Below are positions 1 through 8,127 of a stretch of DNA of 64,000 nucleotides, one piece after another; within the stretch, counting starts at the first letter, position 1, and each line of letters opens with the position of its first letter. This stretch comes from Nonomuraea turcica (GTDB lineage Bacteria; Actinomycetota; Actinomycetes; Streptosporangiales; Streptosporangiaceae), in the NCBI RefSeq assembly GCF_030718205.1, contig NZ_JAUZQF010000028.1, positions 82,359 to 146,358 of the forward strand. Reading direction: 5' to 3'. Position numbers and translations under genes: made by a program. The notes under the pieces are model-generated. The model had not been told where the DNA came from, ran no database searches, and saw only the letters and a program-made list of their open reading frames with translations.

Positions 1-1573
1 CGTCGCCGATGACCGCGGCCACCATGGTGTCGCTCAGCCGGATCAGGTCGTAGAAGTCACCGCCGATGTCCATGCCGGGATTGGCTGGCACGTAGCGGGC
101 GGCCAGCTCCAGGCCGGGCACCTCGGGCAGCGTACGCGGCAGCAGGCTCGACTGCAGGCACTGGGCGAGCTGATGCTTGACGTCGTAGAGCCGGGCCCGC
201 TCGAACGCCTGCGCGATCAGCCCGGCGAGCGCGGTCAGCGTGGCGCGCTCGTCGGTGCTGAAGTGGTGCGGGCGGTCGTAGGCCAGAACGCAGGTGCCGA
301 TGGGCCGCCCGGACGTGATCAGTGGCAGGAACGCCCAGGCGGACATGTCGTCGGAGCGCAGGGCGTCCGGGTAGGCCGCACGGAGCTCGTCCCAGGAGGA
401 GAAGAAGGCCGGCTTGCCGATGTCGTACGGATGCCGCTCGGAAGCCGGCGGGATCACGTGACGCCCGTCGAACTCCTCGACGGCCTCCCTGCTGTATCCC
501 CGGGAGGCGGCCACGCGCATCCTGCCGGCCCCTGAGGTGAGGATGGCCAGGGCCTGCACGTTGTAGACGGGCATGACGTGGTCGGCGACGAGGTCGACCA
601 CCTCCTGGGCGGTCACCGCCCGGGCGAGCGTGGTCGCCAGGTGCAGCATCTCGTGCAGCGCGATCACCCGGGTGGGGCGGTCCGCGCCGGTCTCCGGCAC
701 GTGGCGGGTGCGGTCGTGGTCCGCCTCGTCGGGCGTGATGCGCACCGTGATGCCGGTCAGGCCGGGGAACAGCCGGAAGGACAGCAGCCGCCCGTCCTTG
801 TTGCGGCCGGTGAACGAGGTGACCTGCCGGCTGAAGACCGCGGCACGGTGGCGGTCCTCGAAGACCGGATTCCATGGCAGCGCCTTCCACAGGCGCTCAC
901 CGAGCAGCTCCGACGAGCAGATTCCGAGCAGGTCCGAGGCCGACGTGGTGAGGAAGGTCACGCGGCCCTCCACGTCCAGCGAGCAATATCCCTCGGGGAG
1001 CCGGTTGAGACACTCCATGGCCACCAGTTGCCCGTTCGGCTCGGCCGTGTGCACGAGACGGGGATCCAGGACCCGGGGCCTGGGCCCGGGGATGATCGGA
1101 CGGCCTTCGTCGGCCGCCTCCCGGAGCACCTCCCCGATGCGGGCGCAGGTCGCGTCCATGATGGTACGCAGGCGCCGGCTGAGCATGGTCGCGGGCCCCG
1201 AAGGCAACAGCAGCACGAGCCCGCCCCAGACGGTGTCCTCGGTGCGGATCGGGGAGATCGCCGCCGCGTAGTGGTAAGGCAGCGCGAGCGCCGCCGTGGG
1301 GAACGCGCGGGCCATGTGCTCCCGGTCGGACAGCCAGATCATGTGCCGATCGCGCACCGCCGCCGCGACCGGCACGGGGTCGTTCCTCCTGATCCTGGCC
1401 CACGCGCGGGCGGCCCGCGCGGGCATGCCCACCTGCGCGTCCATCAGCAGCACCTCGCCGTCCTCCGCCACAAGATAGACGGCGCCGATGTGGGCGCCCG
1501 TGCCGGCGACGGCCTTGATCAGCAGCTCGTCCAAACGAGACGAGCCACAGTGTGAGGCGGCCTCCTCCCGCAC
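1..1573 (-). CDS. SpoIIE-family PP2C phosphatase with GAF and PAS sensor domains (C-terminus beyond the window)
   Basis: About 524 codons are visible and the frame runs off the left edge without a stop. Reading the minus strand, residues about 20-115 look like a GAF domain and about 185-280 like a PAS domain. Residues about 300-465 are a second GAF domain. The PP2C/SpoIIE domain starts near 470, with the metal-binding stretch GMDIGGDFYDL. Proteins of this kind dephosphorylate anti-sigma-factor antagonists in partner-switching signalling; the target here is unknown. I chose the GTG at 1573 because an in-frame TGA lies just upstream and GAGGAAGG precedes it; a TTG near 1540 is an alternative. 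No partner kinase or antagonist is visible in the window. Confidence 0.85.
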   Translation of the reverse strand, partial: MREEAASHCGSSRLDELLIKAVAGTGAHIGAVYLVAEDGEVLLMDAQVGMPARAARAWARIRRNDPVPVAAAVRDRHMIWLSDREHMARAFPTAALALPYHYAAAISPIRTEDTVWGGLVLLLPSGPATMLSRRLRTIMDATCARIGEVLREAADEGRPIIPGPRPRVLDPRLVHTAEPNGQLVAMECLNRLPEGYCSLDVEGRVTFLTTSASDLLGICSSELLGERLWKALPWNPVFEDRHRAAVFSRQVTSFTGRNKDGRLLSFRLFPGLTGITVRITPDEADHDRTRHVPETGADRPTRVIALHEMLHLATTLARAVTAQEVVDLVADHVMPVYNVQALAILTSGAGRMRVAASRGYSREAVEEFDGRHVIPPASERHPYDIGKPAFFSSWDELRAAYPDALRSDDMSAWAFLPLITSGRPIGTCVLAYDRPHHFSTDERATLTALAGLIAQAFERARLYDVKHQLAQCLQSSLLPRTLPEVPGLELAARYVPANPGMDIGGDFYDLIRLSDTMVAAVIGD

Positions 1574-1739
1574 CGCCTCAGCCCTTCCTCACGCTCACGA
1601 ACCGTGAACGGAAAAGCAGCTCCAAACCCCACATAGGGGCAGAATACACGCAGGAATGGAGCGAATTGCTTACGTTGTGTTCATGCTCTGGCCTGCGTCT
1701 CGTACGCCGGGGGCGCCGGTCCTTAAGGAGCGGGGCGCA

Positions 1740-2864
1740 CTACGCTCCTCCGGCGTCGGCCTCGTCCAGGACCCGCTGGGCGACGGCGAAGGCGGCGTTG
1801 GCCGCGGGCACGCCGCAGTAGACGGCGCTCTGCAGGAGCACCTCGCCGATCTCGTCCGGGGTCAGCCCGTTGCGGAGGGCCGCGCGCACGTGCATGGCCA
1901 GCTCCTCCAGGTGGCCGTGGGCGACGAGCGCGGTGAGCGTCACACAGCTGCGGGTACGGCGGTCCAGGCCCGGCCTGGTCCAGATCTCGCCCCAGGCGTA
2001 GCGGGTGATGAAGTCCTGGAAATCCCTGGTGAACGGGGTGGTGCGGGCGATCGCCCGGTCCACGTGCGCGTCACCGAGCACCTCCCGGCGTACCCGCATG
2101 CCGGGGACCTCGGGCAGGTGGGCAAGGAGCGCGGCCGTGACGCGTCCGGGCTGATCGACGTTGGCCAGGTGCGCGGCGCCGGCCAGCTCGACGAGCGTGG
2201 CGCCGGCGATGCCGTCGGCCAGCTGCCTGGCGTGCGCGGGCGGCGTCGCCGGGTCGTCCCGCCCGGCCACGATCAGGGTGGGAGCCTTGATCGCGGCCAG
2301 CGAGTCGCGCAGGTCATAGGCCGACAGGGCGTCGCAGCAGGCGGCGTACCCCTCAGGGTCGGCGGTGGCCAGGTCGCCGAGCAGCGCCTGGGCGAGCGGT
2401 GCGGGGAGGTCGGCGGGCGCGCCGGCGAACCAGCGCTTGGCCGTGGCCTCCAGCAGCGGCCCCGTCCCCTCGGCGCGGACCAGCCCCGCCCGGTCCCGCC
2501 ACGCCTGCGGCTCGCCGAACCTGGCGGAGGAGCAGACCATCGCCAGCGACCGGACTCGGCCGGGGTGGCCGAGCGCCAGGGTGGCGCCGATCGCGCCGCC
2601 GATCGAGATGCCCGCATAGTGGAAGCCGCCGAAGCCTCGCGCGTCGGCCACCTCCAGCACCATGCGCGCCAGGTCGTCGATCGAGCTCACGGCGGCCGCC
2701 GGTGAGCCGCCGTGGCCGGGCAGGTCGAATCTGAGCACCCGGAAGGTCCGCGCGAGCGCGGCCACCTGCGGCTCCCACACCCGCAGGGACGTGCCCACCG
2801 ACGGGCCGAGGATCAGCGGCTCGCCGTTCTCCGGGCCGTCCAGCCGGTGCTGCAACATCGTCAT
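1740..2864 (-). CDS. pcaL: Bifunctional 3-oxoadipate enol-lactonase / 4-carboxymuconolactone decarboxylase
   Basis: This 374-residue fusion carries two consecutive steps of protocatechuate breakdown. Residues 1-250 are an alpha/beta hydrolase with nucleophile elbow GISIG (Ser about 87) and a late AGAAH histidine segment, matching enol-lactonase PcaD. Residues about 270-365 match carboxymuconolactone decarboxylase PcaC, with TRSCVTLTALVAHGHLEEL and an AVYCGVPAAN segment. Such fusions are known as PcaL in actinobacteria. It is the last gene of the leftward pca operon. Its ATG overlaps the pcaB stop in an ATGA, which suggests translational coupling. The product, 3-oxoadipate, feeds PcaIJ. Confidence 0.95.
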   Translation of the reverse strand: MTMLQHRLDGPENGEPLILGPSVGTSLRVWEPQVAALARTFRVLRFDLPGHGGSPAAAVSSIDDLARMVLEVADARGFGGFHYAGISIGGAIGATLALGHPGRVRSLAMVCSSARFGEPQAWRDRAGLVRAEGTGPLLEATAKRWFAGAPADLPAPLAQALLGDLATADPEGYAACCDALSAYDLRDSLAAIKAPTLIVAGRDDPATPPAHARQLADGIAGATLVELAGAAHLANVDQPGRVTAALLAHLPEVPGMRVRREVLGDAHVDRAIARTTPFTRDFQDFITRYAWGEIWTRPGLDRRTRSCVTLTALVAHGHLEELAMHVRAALRNGLTPDEIGEVLLQSAVYCGVPAANAAFAVAQRVLDEADAGGA

Positions 2865-4231
2865 TCCTCCTCGAGCGCCCGCTCGACCAGGGCCCGTGCG
2901 GAACCTGCCGATCCGGACAGTGTGCCGGACCCGGGCACGTCGGACAGGGTGCCGGACTCGGGCACGTTGGACAGGGCCAGGTTGGCGCGCATGCGGTCCG
3001 GGTGCACCCGCAGGTCCGCGACCAGTTCGGCGGCGTCACGTGCGGCTCCGGCCACCAGGCGCAGCGCCTCGCGCAGCGGCTGCCATTCCGCGTGCCAGGC
3101 GCCGGACGGGCGCTCGTCTTCGGCGGCGAGCGAGCCGTACAGGATGGCGGCGAGCAAGGGCAGCTGGCGGGCGGCGGCAGCGATCATCGTGGATCTGACC
3201 GGGTTGTGCTTGTGCGGCATGGACGACGACCCGCCGCCGACGCCCTCGGACACCTCGCCGATCTCGGTACGCGACAGGACGAGCACATCGGCCGCCATCT
3301 TGCCCAGCGCCCCCGCCGTGAACGCCAGTGCGCCGGCCAGGTCGGCGACGGGCGTCCGCAACACGTGCCACGGAAGCCGCGGCTCCGCCAGCCCGACCTC
3401 CGCCGCGAACCGAGCCACGAGCAGCAACCCGGCATCGCCACCCGCCGCGCTGCCACCCGCCATGCCGCCACCCGCCATGCCGCCACCCGCCGTGCCGCCG
3501 CTGGCCGCCGTGCTGTCACCCGCGTCGGCCGTGCCGCCGCCCGCTACGCCGCCGTCGGTTGCCCACGCGTCGGTGGCGCCGTTCGGCGGCGGGCCGGCAG
3601 GCGCGGCCGTTCCCCGGGTGGGGTGGAAGGCGGCCAGGGTGCCGGCCGCGCCGCCGAGTTGGGCCGGGAGCGCGGCCCGGGCGGCACGCAGGCGGGTGCG
3701 GGCGTCGGCGGCCAGCAGGCGCCAGCCCGCCGCCTTGAGCCCGAACGTCGTCGGGACCGCCTGCTGGGTGAGGGTCCGTGCGGCCATCAGGGTGTCGCGG
3801 TGGCCGGCCGCCAGCCGGCCGAGCGCGCCCACGACCCGGTCGAGGTCCGCCAGGACCGCGCCCAGCGTGCGGTACGCGACGAGCATGATCGCCGTGTCGA
3901 CGATGTCCTGGCTGGTCGCGCCGCGATGGACGTACGCGCCATAGGGCTCCGCGGCCTGGCGGAGATCCACCACCAAGGGAATGACCGGATTGCCGCCGGA
4001 ACGAGCCCGTTCGACCAGCCCCGGCAGATCGAACGCCGTGACCCGCGCGCAGGCCGCCACGGCCTCGGCCGCCTCCCGGGGCACCAGCCCGAGCGCCGCC
4101 TGCGCCCGCGCCAGCGCCGCCTCGGCATCCAGCATGGCCTGCAGGAAGGCGACGTCGCCGGTCTCCTCGGCCGCGCCCCGCATCGGGGACAGCAGCCCGA
4201 GGTCCGCGCCGGGCACGTCACCCGAAGTCAA
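2861..4231 (-). CDS. pcaB: 3-carboxy-cis,cis-muconate cycloisomerase
   Basis: This fumarase/aspartase-superfamily enzyme cyclises 3-carboxymuconate to 4-carboxymuconolactone in the cytoplasm. The family signature GSSSMPHKHNP lies near residue 335. Two features are odd. Residues about 210-270 are a Gly/Ala/Met-rich low-complexity insert, coded by repeats around 3430-3590. The C-terminus, residues about 417-447, contains a repeated VP-SGTLS motif coded by direct repeats around 2890-2990. The listed start is a TTG at 4231 with AAGGAG about 10 bases upstream, overlapping the end of pcaG; a GTG at 4216 is the alternative. It overlaps pcaL by ATGA. Confidence 0.93.
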   Translation of the reverse strand: MTSGDVPGADLGLLSPMRGAAEETGDVAFLQAMLDAEAALARAQAALGLVPREAAEAVAACARVTAFDLPGLVERARSGGNPVIPLVVDLRQAAEPYGAYVHRGATSQDIVDTAIMLVAYRTLGAVLADLDRVVGALGRLAAGHRDTLMAARTLTQQAVPTTFGLKAAGWRLLAADARTRLRAARAALPAQLGGAAGTLAAFHPTRGTAAPAGPPPNGATDAWATDGGVAGGGTADAGDSTAASGGTAGGGMAGGGMAGGSAAGGDAGLLLVARFAAEVGLAEPRLPWHVLRTPVADLAGALAFTAGALGKMAADVLVLSRTEIGEVSEGVGGGSSSMPHKHNPVRSTMIAAAARQLPLLAAILYGSLAAEDERPSGAWHAEWQPLREALRLVAGAARDAAELVADLRVHPDRMRANLALSNVPESGTLSDVPGSGTLSGSAGSARALVERALEEE

Positions 4232-4742
4232 GGAAGACCGTCTCCTTCTCGCCCTGCAAATGGATGTCGAACCGGTAGACGCCCTCGCGCTCCCGCACCG
4301 CGACCAGCGTCTCCCGCCGGTGCGGTGGCAGCCCGTCGAGGAAGGCGTCCTGGCCGAAGTAGATGCGCGTGTACAGGTGGTGGAGCAGGCCGCGGGCGAA
4401 CACGCACACGCTGATGTAGCCGTTGCCGGGCGGCAGCGTGTGCAGCGCGTACCGGCCGTCGGCGTCGGTCGGCACCCGCCCGAACCCGGTGAAGTCCAGC
4501 CCGTGCCGCCCGATGACGGCCCCGGTCACCGGGTCGCGCCGCAGCGTCCCGGGAGCGCCGCTCAGGTCGCCCGACGGGTCGGCCTGCCAGAACTCCAGCA
4601 GCGCGTCCGGCACCGGCTCGCCGGCCCCGTCGTACACGTACCCCTGGACGGTGATCCCGCCGGCGGCCACGTCGCCGCCGCCGGGGAACGGCAGCGCGTA
4701 GCCGTAGAACGGGCCTACGGTCTGCGAAGGCGTCGGGTTCAT
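4218..4742 (-). CDS. pcaG: Protocatechuate 3,4-dioxygenase, alpha subunit
   Basis: This 174-residue protein is the non-iron-binding alpha subunit of the intradiol dioxygenase that cleaves protocatechuate to 3-carboxy-cis,cis-muconate. Family hallmarks are the N-terminal PSQTVGPFYGYALP and the jelly-roll segments GLDFTGFGRVPTD and FDIHLQG. I chose the ATG at 4742, although the frame extends further upstream, because it has GGAGG upstream and overlaps the pcaH stop in an ATGA. PcaG and PcaH normally assemble as (alpha-beta-Fe) oligomers. Its end overlaps the likely start of pcaB. Confidence 0.95.
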   Translation of the reverse strand: MNPTPSQTVGPFYGYALPFPGGGDVAAGGITVQGYVYDGAGEPVPDALLEFWQADPSGDLSGAPGTLRRDPVTGAVIGRHGLDFTGFGRVPTDADGRYALHTLPPGNGYISVCVFARGLLHHLYTRIYFGQDAFLDGLPPHRRETLVAVREREGVYRFDIHLQGEKETVFLDFG

Positions 4743-5491
4743 CGGCCCTCCTCCATCCAGGTCGCCGCCGGGCCGTCCAGCACGATGTCCCACCGGTAAC
4801 CCAGGGACCACTCGGGCACGGACAGGTCATGCTCGTAGGCGGCGACGAGCCGCTGCCTGGCCCGCTCGTCCGTCACCGACTGCAGCACCGGGTCGTAGGC
4901 GAACAGCGGATCGTTCGGGAAGTACATCTGCGTGACCAGCCGCTGCGTGAAGGCCGCGCCGAACACCGAGAAATGGATGTGCGCGGGACGCCAGGCGTTG
5001 ACGTGGTTACGCCACGGGTACGCGCCCGGCTTGATCGTCGTGAACGCGTAGCGGCCTTCGTCGTCGGTCAGGCACCGGCCCACCCCGGTGAAGTTGGGGT
5101 CCAGCGGCGCGGGGTGATCGTCACGCTGGTGCAGGTACCGGCCGGATGCGTTGGCCTGCCAGACCTCCACCAGCTGGCCGCGTACCGGCCGCCCCGAGCG
5201 GTCGAGCACCCGCCCCTGCACGGTGATCCGCTCGCCGAGCGGCTCGCCGAGGTGCTGCTTGGTCAGGTCCGCGTCCAGCGCGGTGACGTCGGTGACGCCG
5301 AAGACGGGACCGGACAGCTCGGCCGCCTCGGGGTCCTGCACCGCGATCAGCGGCTGCTTGGGATGGCGCAGCACGCTGCTGCGGTAGGGGACGAAGTCCC
5401 GCGGCGGATGGTTCGCCTCCTGGCCGTCGGCGGCCTTGTGCAGCTCGGCGATCTCCTGATCGATGTCCGCCTGGGTGAGGGGTGGGGTCAT
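4739..5491 (-). CDS. pcaH: Protocatechuate 3,4-dioxygenase, beta (iron-binding) subunit
   Basis: This 250-residue subunit carries the catalytic non-haem Fe(III). The conserved segments are all present: DPNFTGVGRC, GAYPWRN with a ligand-type tyrosine, and AWRPAHIHFSVFG near residues 166-177, whose HIH pair supplies the histidine ligands. It acts with PcaG on protocatechuate. The start is the ATG at 5491, five bases after the pcaF stop. The open frame continues much further upstream, through the antisense-like reading of pcaF, but that extension is a high-GC artefact. Confidence 0.96.
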   Translation of the reverse strand: MTPPLTQADIDQEIAELHKAADGQEANHPPRDFVPYRSSVLRHPKQPLIAVQDPEAAELSGPVFGVTDVTALDADLTKQHLGEPLGERITVQGRVLDRSGRPVRGQLVEVWQANASGRYLHQRDDHPAPLDPNFTGVGRCLTDDEGRYAFTTIKPGAYPWRNHVNAWRPAHIHFSVFGAAFTQRLVTQMYFPNDPLFAYDPVLQSVTDERARQRLVAAYEHDLSVPEWSLGYRWDIVLDGPAATWMEEGR

Positions 5492-5496
5492 TGCGC

Positions 5497-6642
5497 CTAC
5501 CTTTCGAGCACGACGGCCAGGCCCTGGCCGACGCCGATGCAGAGAGTAGCCAGGCCGGTGCCGGAGCCGGCCGCCGCCAGGCGGTGCGCCACGGTGCCGG
5601 TGACGCGGGCGCCGGAGGCGCCGAGGGGGTGGCCGAGCGCGATCGCGCCGCCGTTCGGGTTGACGAGGGCGGGGTCGAGATCGGGCAGCTCGGCCAGGCA
5701 GCCGAGCACCTGGGCGGCGAAGGCCTCGTTCAGCTCGACCGTGTCCAGGTCGCCGAAGGCCTTGCCCGCCTTGGCGAGGGCCTTCTGCGCGGCTTCGACC
5801 GGCCCGAGCCCGAAGTAGCGGGGCTCGAGCGCGCTGGCGGCGCCCGCGGTGATCCGCGCCAGGGGCTCGCGGCCGCGCAGCCCGGCCTCGTCGGTGAGCA
5901 GCAACGCCGCCGCGCCGTCGTTGAGCGGGGAGGAGTTGCCCGCGGTGACCGTGCCGTCCTTGCGGAAGACCGGCTTGAGCCGGGCGAGCTTGTCCAGCGA
6001 GGTGTCCTCGCGGATGCCCTCGTCCCTGGTCACGTCGCCGATCGGGACGATCTCGCGCTCGAAGGACGACTTGGCCGCCTTCTGGTGGCTGGCCAGCGCG
6101 TACGCGTCCTGCTCCTCCCGCGAGATGCCGTGCTTGTCGGCGATCAGCTCGGCGGCCTCGCCGAGCGGCACGGTGTGCTCGGCCGGCATCTTCGGGTTGA
6201 TCAGCCGCCAGCCGAGCGTGGTGGACACCAGCTCCTGCCCGCCCGCCGGGAAGGCCCGGTCCGGCTTGGGCAGCACCCAAGGGGCGCGGGTCATGGACTC
6301 CACGCCGCCGGCGATCACGGTGGACGCGTCGCCGAGCGCGATCATCCGGTACGCCTGGATCACGGCCTCCATGCCGGAGCCGCACAGCCGGTTCACGGTC
6401 GCGCCGGGGGTGGTCACCGGGAGGCCCGCCAGCAGTGCGGCCATGCGGGCGACGTTGCGGTTCTCCTCGCCCGCGCCGTTGGCGTTGCCGAAGATCACCT
6501 CGTCCGGGGCCACCACGTTGTTACGCTCGGCGATCGCCGCGACGACGTGCGCGGCCAGGTCGTCGGGGCGGATGCCGGCCAGCGCCCCGCCGTGCCGGCC
6601 GAAGGGGGTGCGGACGGCGTCCACGATGTAAACGGTGTTCAT
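5497..6642 (-). CDS. pcaF: Beta-ketoadipyl-CoA thiolase
   Basis: This 381-residue thiolase cleaves 3-oxoadipyl-CoA with CoA to acetyl-CoA and succinyl-CoA, the last step of the pathway. The active-site cysteine sits in NRLCGSGMEA near residue 86. The catalytic histidine is in NGGAIALGHPLGASGAR near 341 and the second cysteine in TLCIGVGQG near 366. I chose the ATG at 6642 (MNTVYIVDAVRTPFG). Longer versions add about 20 non-homologous residues, and this ATG overlaps the pcaJ stop (ATGA). Family members elsewhere act in phenylacetate or fatty-acid degradation, but the pca context makes PcaF clear. Confidence 0.94.
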   Translation of the reverse strand: MNTVYIVDAVRTPFGRHGGALAGIRPDDLAAHVVAAIAERNNVVAPDEVIFGNANGAGEENRNVARMAALLAGLPVTTPGATVNRLCGSGMEAVIQAYRMIALGDASTVIAGGVESMTRAPWVLPKPDRAFPAGGQELVSTTLGWRLINPKMPAEHTVPLGEAAELIADKHGISREEQDAYALASHQKAAKSSFEREIVPIGDVTRDEGIREDTSLDKLARLKPVFRKDGTVTAGNSSPLNDGAAALLLTDEAGLRGREPLARITAGAASALEPRYFGLGPVEAAQKALAKAGKAFGDLDTVELNEAFAAQVLGCLAELPDLDPALVNPNGGAIALGHPLGASGARVTGTVAHRLAAAGSGTGLATLCIGVGQGLAVVLER

Positions 6643-7268
6643 GCCAGCACCTCGGCTCCCGTACGGTCCCGCAGCTCTTCCACGCTCACGCCCGGCGCGC
6701 ACTCCACCAGCCGCAACCCGTCAGGCGTGACGTCGAGCACGCCGAGGTCGGTGATGATCCGGTGGACGCACGCCTTGCCGGTGAGCGGCAGCGAGCACTC
6801 CTTGACGATCTTCGGTGAGCCGTCCTTGGCGGTGTGGTCCATGATCACGATGACCTTGCGCGCGCCGTGGACCAGGTCCATCGCCCCGCCCATACCCTTG
6901 ACCAGCTTCCCAGGAACCACCCAGTTGGCCAGGTCGCCGCCGGCCGAGACCTGCATCGCGCCCAGCACCGCCACGTCGATGTGCCCGCCGCGGATCATGC
7001 CGAACGACAGCGACGAGTCGAAGAACGCCGCCCCATCCCGCACGGTCACCGTCTCCTTGCCCGCGTTGATCAGGTCGGGGTCGACCTCGTCCTCGGCTGG
7101 GTAGGGGCCGACGCCGAGGATGCCGTTCTCAGAGTGCAGGATCACGTCCACGTCGGCCGGCAGGAAGGACGGGATGCGGGTGGGCAGGCCGATGCCCAGG
7201 TTGACGTAGTCGCCGTCGCGCAGCTCGGCCGCGGCGCGGGCCACCATCTCGTCACGCGTCCAGCTCAT
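6639..7268 (-). CDS. pcaJ: 3-oxoadipate CoA-transferase, subunit B
   Basis: This 209-residue class I CoA-transferase beta subunit moves CoA from succinyl-CoA to 3-oxoadipate together with PcaI. The catalytic glutamate lies in the SENGILG motif (Glu about 47), followed by the usual GGHIDVAVLGAMQV and WVVPGKLVKGMGGAMDLV segments. Its ATG overlaps the pcaI stop and its own stop overlaps pcaF, so the three genes are tightly coupled. The length matches the family. Confidence 0.95.
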   Translation of the reverse strand: MSWTRDEMVARAAAELRDGDYVNLGIGLPTRIPSFLPADVDVILHSENGILGVGPYPAEDEVDPDLINAGKETVTVRDGAAFFDSSLSFGMIRGGHIDVAVLGAMQVSAGGDLANWVVPGKLVKGMGGAMDLVHGARKVIVIMDHTAKDGSPKIVKECSLPLTGKACVHRIITDLGVLDVTPDGLRLVECAPGVSVEELRDRTGAEVLA

Positions 7269-8017
7269 GAGCGGATAGTCCTCTTCTCGATGCCCTTGTC
7301 AGCGGCCTGCTCGGGGGTGAGCGCGAGCACCCGCTGGACGAAGACGCCCGGCAGGTGCACCTCGTCCGGGTCCAACTCGGTCAGCTCCTCGACCTCGGCG
7401 ATCGTGATCCGCCCCGCCATGGCGGCGAGCGGGTTGAAGTTCCTCGCGGCCTTGCTGAAGACCAGGTTGCCGTGCCGGTCGCCCTTCGCCGCCCGGACCA
7501 GCGCGAAGTCCGTCGTGATGCCGTACTCCAGCACGTACGGGCGGCCGTCGAACTCCCGCACCTCCTTGGGCGGCGAGGCGACCGCGATCGAGCCGTCCGG
7601 GTTGTGGCGCAGCGGCAGGCCGCCGTCGGCCACCGGCGTGCCGACCCCGGCCGGGGTGTAGAAGGCGGGGATGCCGCTGCCGCCCGCGCGCAGCCGCTCG
7701 GCCAGGCTGCCCTGCGGGGTCAGCTCCACCTCCAGCTCGCCCCCGAGGTACTGCCGGGCGAACTCCTTGTTCTCGCCGATGTACGACGCCGTCACCCGGG
7801 CGATGCGTCCGGCCGCCAGCAGCACGCCGAGGCCGCCGCCGTCGACGCCGCAGTTGTTCGACACCACGCCGATGCCGGTCACCCCGGTGTTGTAGAGGGC
7901 CTGGATCAGCACGTTGGGGATGCCGCTCAGCCCGAAGCCGCCGACCGCGAACGACGCGCCGTCACGCACGCCGGCCAGCGCCTCCTCGGCGGTCGCGACC
8001 ACTTTGTCTCTCCGCAC
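7265..8017 (-). CDS. pcaI: 3-oxoadipate CoA-transferase, subunit A
   Basis: This 250-residue alpha subunit partners PcaJ. It shows the N-terminal glycine loop VGGFGLSGIPN (residues 25-35), followed by SNNCGVDGGGLGVLL and the conserved SYIGENKEF segment. It is the first gene of the leftward operon and starts with GTG at 8017, preceded by GGAG. An upstream ATG at 8027 is out of frame. The 110 bases between it and the divergent regulator hold an inverted repeat that probably controls both directions. Confidence 0.95.
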   Translation of the reverse strand: MRRDKVVATAEEALAGVRDGASFAVGGFGLSGIPNVLIQALYNTGVTGIGVVSNNCGVDGGGLGVLLAAGRIARVTASYIGENKEFARQYLGGELEVELTPQGSLAERLRAGGSGIPAFYTPAGVGTPVADGGLPLRHNPDGSIAVASPPKEVREFDGRPYVLEYGITTDFALVRAAKGDRHGNLVFSKAARNFNPLAAMAGRITIAEVEELTELDPDEVHLPGVFVQRVLALTPEQAADKGIEKRTIRS

Positions 8018-8038
8018 GACGCTCCATTCACCGGGAGT

Positions 8039-8066
8039 GTTCGCATAGTGAACTTTTGTCCACTAT
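8039..8066. promoter_or_regulatory. Candidate IclR-type operator between pcaI and the regulator
   Basis: Two overlapping palindromes lie in the divergent spacer. GTTCGCATAGTGAAC (8039-8053) has GTTC/GAAC arms. ATAGTG (8045-8050) pairs with CACTAT (8061-8066) across ten bases. IclR regulators such as PcaR and PobR bind short inverted repeats beginning GTTC, so this is the likely site of the neighbouring tandem IclR protein. Assignment is by position and motif only. Confidence 0.55.
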
Positions 8067-8127
8067 TGTGTGGTCGAGTATCTGTAATGAGAGGCGCTCC
8101 TGTCAAAGGATCTCGAGGAGGTGGGCG

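Noticed and set aside
4739..6385. A long minus-strand frame spanning pcaH and most of pcaF
   Set aside because: Only its last 250 codons are pcaH; the rest is a shadow of pcaF in another frame.
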